From positions 1,856,099 through 1,920,098 of the forward strand of contig NZ_BGZJ01000001.1 of assembly GCF_003402575.1 (NCBI RefSeq): 64,000 bases of DNA, given 5' to 3'. Shown one piece after another: positions 44,655 through 52,817 of this stretch. This stretch comes from Mesosutterella multiformis (lineage in GTDB: Bacteria; Pseudomonadota; Gammaproteobacteria; Burkholderiales; Burkholderiaceae_F). The notes under the pieces are model-generated. The model saw nothing but the letters and a program-made list of their open reading frames with translations. It made no database searches and was not told the origin of the DNA. Position numbers and translations under genes: made by a program. Every line of letters begins with the position of its first letter. The first letter of the stretch is position 1.

Positions 44655-45276
44655 TGGTTTGTCCTCCTTATTGAATTCGTTTGAAGTCAGTCGGATCACC
44701 CCTGTCTTGCGCTCTCCGGTGGTAATCCTAATTGACTAGTTATTATGAAATTCTCAAATTCAATAAGAAAGCCTTTCATGCATTTGTATCGCTATACATT
44801 TATAAATATTTCTTTAATGAATAGCGGGAATTTACGTCATTTACCGTGATGCATATAGCTTATATAAAAAGCTGTATTCCTATGATATATTTTTACATTC
44901 CCAATGATTCTGATATCTTTTTTAACTACTTAAATTATTGATAAATTTAAAATATTTTTATCTCTATTTCTGGATGGAAAAGAATTTCAGGTCTCAGCTT
45001 CAAATTCTTATATTCGTGGTGTTGAAAATCAGGTATACCAGTTTTTTTGATCTGAAATTCGGGATGATAAAATTGGGCGTGTTTGATTGGAATGTGTGCC
45101 AGATTTAGAAATAAATTGTTACATTTAAGGCGCGCAAAACCTTCTTTTAATACATTAGATCTACCTATCCAAACGTTTCAGTGAACTTTTTTACAGACTG
45201 TCCTATATAGATTGCCTTGCCCCGAAGACAGTCCAGCCTTGATCAGAACCTGCACCGGGCTTTTTACGGATAAGTG
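44655..45276. other. AT-rich region upstream of the reductase
   Basis: About 620 bases, mostly very AT-rich, without a credible gene. It should hold the reductase promoter. Around 45197-45234 GACTGTC and GACAGTC are inverted, perhaps the end of the epimerase remnant transcript. The AT shift marks the start of the island that runs to about 51 kb. Confidence 0.5.
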
Positions 45277-46211
45277 TTAAATCATAAATTTATGCTTTGA
45301 AGCAGACCAGGAATTAAACATCAGTCTTATGCCTTGCGGCAGCTCAATCTCAGGCCTCCATTTCAGCTCCCTCCGGGCAAGACTGATGTCCAGGACATTC
45401 GCTGGTACATCCTGCTTTCTTCCCTCTTTAAATACAATTTCCACCTTTTTATTTAGGATATTTTCTATATATCCGATAATCTGAATAAGTGAAGCTCCCT
45501 GACTGGATCCTATATTAAATACGGTTTGGTCTCCTGAATAATTCATACAGGCCTTACAAGCTTCCAATACATCGGAAATATATATGAAGTCCCGTATAAC
45601 ATTACCCGTCCCCCATATTTCTATAGGCTCATCAAGAATAGCTTTCCGAAGGAAATTAGCGATAACACCCTGATTGGAATACGCCGGCTGTCCTGGTCCA
45701 TAGGGGTTTGACAACCGGATTGACTGATAATTAAGACCGTATTGGTGGTGGTAATAGAAAAAAAGATTCTCAATCGTAAGTTTCTGAATACCATACAAGG
45801 ATATAGGATTGCAATCATGCTCTTCCGTTATTGGAAGTTTTTCCGGAATACCATATACCGTTCCTCCTGAAGATATAAATATGATCTTTTTCAATTCACT
45901 TGATTTTTGACCGATTCCAAAAGATTAATAGTCGGCAAAACATTATCAGTGAATTCGGAGTATGGGTCTAAATTTGAAGGCTTGGTTGTACTGATCAAAT
46001 GAAATATATAATCAAACCCATTCCTGCTCAGACTATCTATTAAATTTCTGTCTTTAAAGTCTCCGCAAACAAACTTGGCTTTTAAGCCATAGTCAAGAAA
46101 ATCTTTATTCGCGCCCGAACTGAAAACAGTTACCTCATTCCCCAAATTTATCAGTAAATTGGTTAGATTAACTCCCAAAAAACCAGTGCCGCCCAGTATC
46201 AAACATCTCAT
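45277..46211 (-). pseudogene. NAD-dependent sugar epimerase/dehydratase, frameshifted
   Basis: Two adjoining frames make one extended SDR enzyme. The first (45891-46211) has LILGGTGFLGVNL and the NAD turn, ending SVKNQVN. The second (45277-45894) continues KKIIFISSGGTVYGIPE, YGIQKLTIENLFFYYHHQYG (YxxxK) and RLSNPYGPGQ. A single missing base near 45893 would join them; the frames overlap at TTGA. It resembles UDP-glucose/UDP-GlcNAc 4-epimerases of O-antigen loci. Codon use is far more AT-rich than the flanks, indicating transfer. It ends next to an IS30 copy. Confidence 0.8.
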
Positions 46212-46254
46212 AACAATATCCTATCCCTATATATTAAATTTCTTAAAAGGTGAA

Positions 46255-46964
46255 TTATCAAATCAAGTGCAAAGTTACTGAATAAAAGACTTCAGCCGGA
46301 CACTTCCAATTGAGACGTTTTCTGGGTCTGAAATTCAGAGCATTGAACCGTTTCTGAACTTCTGCCTGAGAAATTTTATCGATACTCATTCCTTTTGGGA
46401 AAAAGTCTCTAAGAAGTCCGTTTGTATTTTCATTACTTCCTTTCTCCCATGGATGATGAGGCAAGCAGAAATACACTTTGGTTCTGAGATCTTTCTCCAG
46501 TTTTTCAGCCCAGGAAAATTCTTTTCCGCGATCTACGGTAATCGTACGCAGATCCTTATCTGACAGAGATTTCTCAATTACGGCAGACACATCGGCCGCA
46601 GTCTTGGAAGCGGTTTTCCCGCCACAGAGAAAGCCGGACTTCCTATCGACCAGAGTCGTGAGGCAGGCTCCGCCCTTTTTTCCGATGACGGTATCGCCTT
46701 CCCAATCCCCAGGCGAGATCTGTTCTGAGCTTCCAGGGGTCGCTCTTCAATGCTGTGAGTGATCTGGATCTTTCCTCGCCTCTCGGTCATGCCTTTACGG
46801 TGACGCGTTTTACCGTGGTGTCGCAGGTGTCGGGACATCTTTCGGCCATCCACAAAGCGATCCAGAAAGCCAGAATTGATTCCTCGGTAGATTGTCGTGG
46901 CGCTGATCCTTAGATTCGGCAGCTCCTTTCTGAGACGGTATTGAATCTGCTCCGGAGACCAGAA
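46255..46964 (-). pseudogene. IS30 transposase, C-terminal part, frameshifted
   Basis: It carries SPEQIQYRL onward to the C-terminus, nearly identical to the intact transposase, but one G is missing in a G-run near 46710, just at the first catalytic Asp segment (LGDWEGD). The downstream frame from about 46590 retains DRGKEFSW and WEKGSNEN. Together with 48315-48608 it is one broken gene. Confidence 0.85.
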
Positions 46965-48307
46965 GAGGGTGAGGAAAATTTTGTGGGTGACTCTGAGATA
47001 ATTGCTCTTGGAGGAGCCTCAAATGAAACGAAAGACAGACCCCTTGGATAGTGTTGCAGGACAGATTTTAGAAAACGCCAAGAAATCCGGGCTTGAGATT
47101 AATACCGCAGAGGATGCGGAAAATCTTATGGCCCATATGCTCGGTCGGCTGCTGACTCAAATGCTTGACGGTGAAATGACCAATCATCTCGGTTACGAAA
47201 GAGGCGGTAAACGTGTCACCGAAAATGAGCGTAACGGGCATAGTTCGAAAACCCTCAAATCGTCCAGCCTTGGAAATATCCGTATTGACGTACCCAGAGA
47301 CCGCAAGGGAGAGTTTGAGCCGAGGGTCGTTCCTAAGCATAAACGCCAGCTGGCGGGGTTTGAGGACAAGGTTCTGGCCTTGTACGCCAGAGGGCTCTCA
47401 ACCCGGGAAATTCAAGGCTTTCTCTATGATGAATACGGTATGGAGACCAGTGCCGAATTTATCAGCGATGTTACGGACGCCATCCTTCCTGAGGTTGAAA
47501 AATGGCAGAACCGTCCTCTGGATCCGTTTTATACAACTGTTTTCTTTGACTCTATTCGAGTCAAAATCCGAGGTGATAATGGCATTGTTACCCCGAAAGC
47601 GGTCCATCTTGCCTTGGGCGTAAACGCCCAGGGCCGCAAGGAAGTTTTGGGGATGTGGGTCGCTGATAACGAAAGCGCAAAATATTGGCTTAAGGTCTTC
47701 ACTGAACTCAAAAACAGGGGGGTGTCTGATATTCTGATTGCTGTCACAGACGGACTCAAGGGAATGAAGGAGGCGCTTGAAGCTGCCTTTCCCAACACTC
47801 TGCTGCAGACCTGCATTGTTCACCTGATCAGGAACAGTCTGAAATTCGTCGGATATAAGGATTACAAGGCCGTAGCCGGCGCGCTGAAGCCCATTTACCG
47901 GGCCGTAAACGCGGCTGATGCGCGGAAGGAACTGGACGCTTTTGCACAGTCGGAACTGGGGCTCAGATACCCTTACATCGCCAAACAGTGGATCGATTCC
48001 TGGGATAAGGTGATCCCCTTCTTTGATTTTTCCCCAAATATCCGCAGACTTATTTATACAACCAATGCCATAGAGAGCCTTAATCGGGATCTAAGAAAAG
48101 TAATTAAGACCCGAGCTGCTTTCCCTACTGAAACGGCTGCTTTGAAACTTCTCTTTCTGGCAATCCGGAAAGTAGAGAAAAGATGGGTGCGGCCTTCTCC
48201 ATACTGGAGTGCCGCTATGAGAGAATTGGTTGTGCTATTTGGTGACCGAATCACCCCCTACATCGATTAACCTTGAACGAGCCGCCCACAAAAAATTACA
48301 CACCCTC
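46965..48307 (+). mobile_element. IS256-family insertion sequence, intact copy
   Basis: 1343 bp. The ends are imperfect inverted repeats: GAGGGTGAGGAAAATTTTGT at left, and GAGGGTGTGTAATTTTTTGT reading inward from the right. ACCAGAA is repeated on both sides (46958-46964 and 48308-48314), a 7-bp target duplication inside the IS30 transposase gene. One transposase gene with full catalytic triad. A second, inverted copy is at 49257-50598. Confidence 0.92.
47023..48270 (+). CDS. IS256/mutator-family transposase
   Basis: 415 residues. The ATG at 47023 follows GGAGG at 8 bases; an upstream TTG lacks this. The mutator core shows FFDSIRVKI (Asp176), IAVTDGLKG (Asp243), LQTCIVHLIRNSLKFV, and IYTTNAIESLNRDLRK (Glu351): complete DDE. 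N-terminal HTH-like ALYARGLSTREIQGFLYDEYG. Full length, apparently functional. Confidence 0.95.
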   Translation: MKRKTDPLDSVAGQILENAKKSGLEINTAEDAENLMAHMLGRLLTQMLDGEMTNHLGYERGGKRVTENERNGHSSKTLKSSSLGNIRIDVPRDRKGEFEPRVVPKHKRQLAGFEDKVLALYARGLSTREIQGFLYDEYGMETSAEFISDVTDAILPEVEKWQNRPLDPFYTTVFFDSIRVKIRGDNGIVTPKAVHLALGVNAQGRKEVLGMWVADNESAKYWLKVFTELKNRGVSDILIAVTDGLKGMKEALEAAFPNTLLQTCIVHLIRNSLKFVGYKDYKAVAGALKPIYRAVNAADARKELDAFAQSELGLRYPYIAKQWIDSWDKVIPFFDFSPNIRRLIYTTNAIESLNRDLRKVIKTRAAFPTETAALKLLFLAIRKVEKRWVRPSPYWSAAMRELVVLFGDRITPYID

Positions 48308-48314
48308 ACCAGAA

Positions 48315-48608
48315 TTTCTTAACCAGCAGATTTGAGACAATCCTTGTCAGCAACGAGTCAGACTTCAGAATGTTTCTCTTTCCGCAATGCTTTCTCTGTC
48401 TCTGATATCGGGCCTGCGCGGCACAGGGATCATAGGCAGCTGAAGCCCCATCCTGGGCCGATACAGCCTTGTTTCGCTTCAGTTCGCGGGAGATCGTAGA
48501 AACATTTTTCCCAATCGCACATGCAATTTCAGACAGGGATTTGCCTGAAATCGTTAAAGCCGAAATAAATACTCTGTCCCGAAGAGTAAGATGATGATAG
48601 TGGCTCAT
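48315..48608 (-). pseudogene. IS30 transposase, N-terminal part
   Basis: It begins MSHYHHLTLRDRVFISALTISG and ends VSNLLVKKFW at the IS256 insertion point; the matching C-terminal part is at 46255-46964. One residue differs from the intact copy (H for Y at position 5), a change also present in the fragment at 50599-50717. Confidence 0.88.
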
Positions 48609-48704
48609 GAGCTCCCTCTATAGTTATCTTGACAATCTCTATTATGGAAGCTTTATGGGCCACTATTCTTTTCTCAGGCTTTGCACTTGAAGTGATAATT
48701 CGCC

Positions 48705-49018
48705 AAAAATAAACACATAGAGCCAAAGTCCAACAGAAATTACATTTTTTGCATAAGCACGGATACGCTACATTCCAGCTTCAAAATCAGTTATATAAAG
48801 CAAACTACCATTCTTCTCAGACGCAGAATAATCCTGATTATGCCTCTGATTCCTTTGTGTGGATTCCTCCCAATCCGCCCTCTTGGAAATCTAAATTAGT
48901 CTCAGGGAATCCGTAGGAACCGATTTTTCTTAAGAAAATATAGAAAAATCAGTTCTTTTTTACTTGCATCATACGTATTCATGTGATATAATAAATACGT
49001 ATGAATAGAGAGGTTTAT
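48705..49018. other. Short spacer between IS30 and a transposase fragment
   Basis: AT-rich, no gene seen. It contains the perfect inverted repeat at 48970-49003 just before the fragment ORF. Confidence 0.5.
48970..49003. repeat. Perfect 10-bp inverted repeat before the transposase fragment
   Basis: CATACGTATT (48970-48979) and AATACGTATG (48994-49003) with a 14-base AT-rich centre holding TATAAT-like TGATATAAT. It may be an operator over a promoter, or part of the end of the truncated element. Confidence 0.6.
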
Positions 49019-49297
49019 ATGCCTACTAAAAGCTCGCTCCCTGATCCTCAGAATGTAGCTGATTACCCGGATAACCCCAAAGCAGTCATGGTCTCTGCCC
49101 GCGGAGTTATCCGCGTGGTTGAACGTCTGTATTACTGGGATAAGGAAAAGCATCGGGGATGCGAGAAACGAAATTATCTGGGCTACGTTGTCGGCAATCA
49201 GTTTTATTCCAATGATGATTACCACCGGCTCTTTAAGCGCGGCGGTGTTAAGCGGCGAGGGTGTGTAATTTTTTGTGGGCGGCTCGTTCAAGGTTAA
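49019..49297 (+). pseudogene. N-terminal fragment of a transposase (IS1634/IS4-like), cut by IS256
   Basis: The ATG at 49019 follows GAGAGG. RVVERLYYWDKEKHRGCEKRNYLGYVVGNQFYSNDDYHRLFKRGG resembles the start of IS1634/IS4-type transposases, a recognition by general pattern. The match ends at 49256, where the second IS256 begins; the last dozen codons to the stop are IS256 sequence. The remainder of the gene is not in the window. Confidence 0.6.
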
Positions 49298-50598
49298 TCG
49301 ATGTAGGGGGTGATTCGGTCACCAAATAGCACAACCAATTCTCTCATAGCGGCACTCCAGTATGGAGAAGGCCGCACCCATCTTTTCTCTACTTTCCGGA
49401 TTGCCAGAAAGAGAAGTTTCAAAGCAGCCGTTTCAGTAGGGAAAGCAGCTCGGGTCTTAATTACTTTTCTTAGATCCCGATTAAGGCTCTCTATGGCATT
49501 GGTTGTATAAATAAGTCTGCGGATATTTGGGGAAAAATCAAAGAAGGGGATCACCTTATCCCAGGAATCGATCCACTGTTTGGCGATGTAAGGGTATCTG
49601 AGCCCCAGTTCCGACTGTGCAAAAGCGTCCAGTTCCTTCCGCGCATCAGCCGCGTTTACGGCCCGGTAAATGGGCTTCAGCGCGCCGGCTACGGCCTTGT
49701 AATCCTTATATCCGACGAATTTCAGACTGTTCCTGATCAGGTGAACAATGCAGGTCTGCAGCAGAGTGTTGGGAAAGGCAGCTTCAAGCGCCTCCTTCAT
49801 TCCCTTGAGTCCGTCTGTGACAGCAATCAGAATATCAGACACCCCCCTGTTTTTGAGTTCAGTGAAGACCTTAAGCCAATATTTTGCGCTTTCGTTATCA
49901 GCGACCCACATCCCCAAAACTTCCTTGCGGCCCTGGGCGTTTACGCCCAAGGCAAGATGGACCGCTTTCGGGGTAACAATGCCATTATCACCTCGGATTT
50001 TGACTCGAATAGGTCAAAGAAAACAGTTGTATAAAACGGATCCAGAGGACGGTTCTGCCATTTTTCAACCTCAGGAAGGATGGCGTCCGTAACATCGCTG
50101 ATAAATTCGGCACTGGTCTCCATACCGTATTCATCATAGAGAAAGCCTTGAATTTCCCGGGTTGAGAGCCCTCTGGCGTACAAGGCCAGAACCTTGTCCT
50201 CAAACCCCGCCAGCTGGCGTTTATGCTTAGGAACGACCCTCGGCTCAAACTCTCCCTTGCGGTCTCTGGGTACGTCAATACGGATATTTCCAAGGCTGGA
50301 CGATTTGAGGGTTTTCGAACTATGCCCGTTACGCTCATTTTCGGTGACACGTTTACCGCCTCTTTCGTAACCGAGATGATTGGTCATTTCACCGTCAAGC
50401 ATTTGAGTCAGCAGCCGACCGAGCATATGGGCCATAAGATTTTCCGCATCCTCTGCGGTATTAATCTCAAGCCCGGATTTCTTGGCGTTTTCTAAAATCT
50501 GTCCTGCAACACTATCCAAGGGGTCTGTCTTTCGTTTCATTTGAGGCTCCTCCAAGAGCAATTATCTCAGAGTCACCCACAAAATTTTCCTCACCCTC
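49257..50598 (-). mobile_element. IS256-family element, second copy, inverted, flanks mismatched
   Basis: 1342 bp, same termini as the element at 46965-48307 but in the opposite orientation, and one base shorter. Left flank is the transposase fragment; right flank is the first 119 bases of an IS30. No target duplication links the two flanks, so this copy has taken part in a deletion, inversion or recombination since insertion. Confidence 0.9.
49294..50540 (-). pseudogene. IS256 transposase, frameshifted
   Basis: Nearly identical to 47023-48270, but one base is missing near 50012: GACTCTATTC in the intact copy reads GACCTATTC here. The frame breaks right after the first catalytic Asp (FFD), giving an N-terminal peptide from the ATG at 50540 and a C-terminal frame from 49950. 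Confidence 0.9.
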
Positions 50599-50717
50599 GT
50601 AAGATGATGATAGTGGCTCATGAGCTCCCTCTATAGTTATCTTGACAATCTCTATTATGGAAGCTTTATGGGCCACTATTCTTTTCTCAGGCTTTGCACT
50701 TGAAGTGATAATTCGCC
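50599..50717 (-). mobile_element. IS30 left-end fragment
   Basis: These 119 bases match the outer end of the IS30 copies: inverted repeat GGCGAATTATC, leader, and first codons MSHYHHL. It breaks off at the IS256 terminus. The rest of this IS30 is absent. Confidence 0.85.
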
Positions 50718-51000
50718 CTGCAAAAATGTTGTACGGATTAAGTTGTAAATTTCGGTAATGCATTAATCCTGTTTTTACTGGAATCCGGAACTAATTTCTG
50801 TGTGCGTTTAATTTTCAATATATTGAAAACAAATAACATATTTAATTCGTGTAATTTTCGTTCTTAGTTATATTAGGGAAAGCACCTAATAAATAACCCT
50901 CCATCGATTATTACATCATCTGCGAAATGAGAGGGAACAACAAAAAAAAGGGAACCCTCTAAGGCCCCCTTTCCCCGGATCCGATGAGAATCTCGTCTTC
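50718..51000. other. AT-rich end of the island with a terminator
   Basis: No gene seen. On the minus strand a GC-rich imperfect hairpin (GGGGGCC ... GGTTCCC) followed by eight T residues (about 50943-50980) probably ends the glycosyltransferase transcript. Confidence 0.55.
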
Positions 51001-52071
51001 TCAGACGCCAGGACTCTTCCCCCGGCGCCTCCAGGCATCCAGCAGGAGCTTCACATGGGTCTGCAAATGCGGATCATACCGAAGACTCTGCGTGACTTCT
51101 GACTCAGTCAGAGGCTTTGCTCCCCGGGTGACAATCTCTTTTATTTTGGCCGCGAGATCTGCTGAATCCCCTTTCCTGAAAGCGGTCACAGCGGGCGAAG
51201 TCACCACCTCGCAGCATCCGGTCTCGTCCGTCATCACGATCGGGGTGCCGCAGAGCAGGCTTTCAATACCCACAAGCCCAAACGGCTCATACTGGGACGC
51301 CATGATCGTATAGTCGGCCGCCCGATAGCAGTTTTCAATTTCCCTGCTGTACCCCAGGTACGAAATGTTCTCACCCTCGTTATGGATTGGGCGCCCAACC
51401 ACCGCAAGGTGGACCGGGAGATCAGTGGACTCGAAGAAGGATGACAGGAATGGGTACCCTTTCCGTTCGTGGCTTGAGGATGGGAAAAGGAACACAATCC
51501 GATCCTCCGGCAGACCGAAAGACCGCTTCAGTTCAAGCCTTTTCTCTGCTGATACCGGAGTAAAACGCTCGGTATCGACCGGAGGATAGATCACGCGGAT
51601 CTTTTCACCCGGTATCCCGTAGTAGTCCTCAATTTCTCCCGCCATCTTCTGCGAGTGAGCGATGATGAGCTTCGCACGCTCAAAGGACCGCGTTTCCAGT
51701 CTGATCGCCCGGCGATCAAAGAAGGTGGGAGTCCGTCCGGCATCGTGAAGAAATCCGATATGCGTCCCGCCGCAGGCCACAACATCGCCCGCATCCGTTC
51801 TTGAGCAGCTGAGGATAAAGTCGAGCGCGCGTTTCGGGCATTCACGGTTCAGCCACCAGTTAAATGACTCATCCTGAATCTTATTCGGCAGGAAACTGAG
51901 CGGGCAGACAATAAGCTCTACCATCGGCACGAGATCGAGCGCCGGATCAGCTTTCTTGGTGAAAACCGTGATCTCGTGCCCCTGTCTCAGAAGCTCCCGC
52001 ACCACATCCTGGGCGTAGCGTTCCATGCCGCCCGACGGGGCGAACTTATTTGTGATGATCCCGATCCGCAT
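51001..52071 (-). CDS. Family 4 glycosyltransferase (GT-B)
   Basis: 356 residues. RIGIITNKFAPSGGMERYAQDVVRELLRQGHEITVF is the acceptor-domain start; IRVIYPPVDTERFTP, FLFPSSSHERKGYPFL and ASQYEPFGLVGIESLLCGTPIVMTDETGCCEVV (E-x7-E motif) form the donor site. Similar to WaaG/RfaG-type LPS core transferases. Cytosolic face of the inner membrane. It begins just 6 bases after the queC stop. Confidence 0.88.
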   Translation of the reverse strand: MRIGIITNKFAPSGGMERYAQDVVRELLRQGHEITVFTKKADPALDLVPMVELIVCPLSFLPNKIQDESFNWWLNRECPKRALDFILSCSRTDAGDVVACGGTHIGFLHDAGRTPTFFDRRAIRLETRSFERAKLIIAHSQKMAGEIEDYYGIPGEKIRVIYPPVDTERFTPVSAEKRLELKRSFGLPEDRIVFLFPSSSHERKGYPFLSSFFESTDLPVHLAVVGRPIHNEGENISYLGYSREIENCYRAADYTIMASQYEPFGLVGIESLLCGTPIVMTDETGCCEVVTSPAVTAFRKGDSADLAAKIKEIVTRGAKPLTESEVTQSLRYDPHLQTHVKLLLDAWRRRGKSPGV

Positions 52072-52077
52072 AAGGGG

Positions 52078-52782
52078 TTACCGTCCTTTAAGGTTTGCGA
52101 CGTACTCTTCCCAGCCTTTTTCACGAAGAACGCAGGCCGGGCATTTCCCACAGCCATAGCCCCAGTCGTGAAAGTGCGTGTGATCGCCCTCGTAGCAGGT
52201 ATGCGTTTCGTCACGGATAAAGCTGACGAGCGCGTCGCCACCGATCGTCTCAGCGAGTTTCCAGGTTTCGGCTTTCGAGAGGTTCATCAGCGGCCGCTCA
52301 ATCCGGAGACTCGTTTCCATGCCGAGATCAATCGCGAGCTCAAGCGCTTTCATCGTGTTCTCGCGGCAATCCGGGTACCCGCTGTAGTCCGCCTGGCCGA
52401 CACCCGTGAAAATCGCTTCCGCCCCAAGCTTCCAGGCATACGCTGCGGCATAGGTGATGAAAATCAGATTCCGCCGGGGACAAAGGTGGTCGGAAGATGA
52501 GTCTTCTCGTTCATCTCAATCGCTTCGGGGTTTCGTCAGTGCGCAGTCGGAAAGCTGTCCGAAGGCTTTCAGGTCGAGAAGCAGATCATCCTTCAGGGAA
52601 TGCGTGCCAAGAATGGACTCGATCCTTGCGCGGATCCGCTCTCTGCACTCAAGCTCAACCCGATGACGCTGTCCATAATCGACACCGACGGTGTACACCG
52701 CGTCATACTGCTTCAGCGCGGCGGCAAGACACGTGGTCGAGTCCTGTCCGCCGGAAAAAAGAACCACTGCGGTCCGTGACAT
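52078..52782 (-). pseudogene. queC: 7-cyano-7-deazaguanine synthase QueC, two compensating frameshifts
   Basis: The N-terminal frame has [15 protein letters not shown], the PP-loop ATPase motif. The C-terminal frame has LMNLSKAETWKLAETIGGDALV and the zinc Cys cluster HDWGYGCGKCPAC. Between them the frame shifts once at a C-run near 52530 (one extra C) and back near 52471 (one base missing in CCCGGCGG). Correcting both gives the conserved [20 protein letters not shown] and VPGRNL. It makes preQ0 for queuosine. Probably intact in the organism, given neighbouring indels. Confidence 0.88.
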
Positions 52783-52817
52783 TCGCTAAATCTCCTTGCT
52801 GCTGGAATCTGTTTCGT

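Larger units (their letters stand above)
46249..48704 (-). mobile_element. IS30-family element, second copy, split by an IS256 insertion
   Basis: Left end (46249) GGTGAATTATC and right end (48704) GGCGAATTATC on opposite strands match the intact copy at 25519-26625. AA flanks both ends. The element is cut after KKFW of the transposase by the IS256 element 46965-48307; with one ACCAGAA removed, its length is 1106 bp, one less than the intact copy. The missing base is a G in a G-run near 46710. Confidence 0.88.

Noticed and set aside
48902..49291. 129-codon minus-strand ORF
   Set aside because: Antisense to the transposase fragment, crossing an IS boundary.
46965..50598. Composite transposon formed by two inverted IS256 copies
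   Set aside because: The left copy has its own target duplication at both ends, and the outer flanks of the pair do not match, so they did not move together.
52460..52540. Programmed frameshifting in queC
   Set aside because: No slippery heptamer or pseudoknot; two opposite shifts in GC-rich runs match error-like indels seen across the neighbouring genes.
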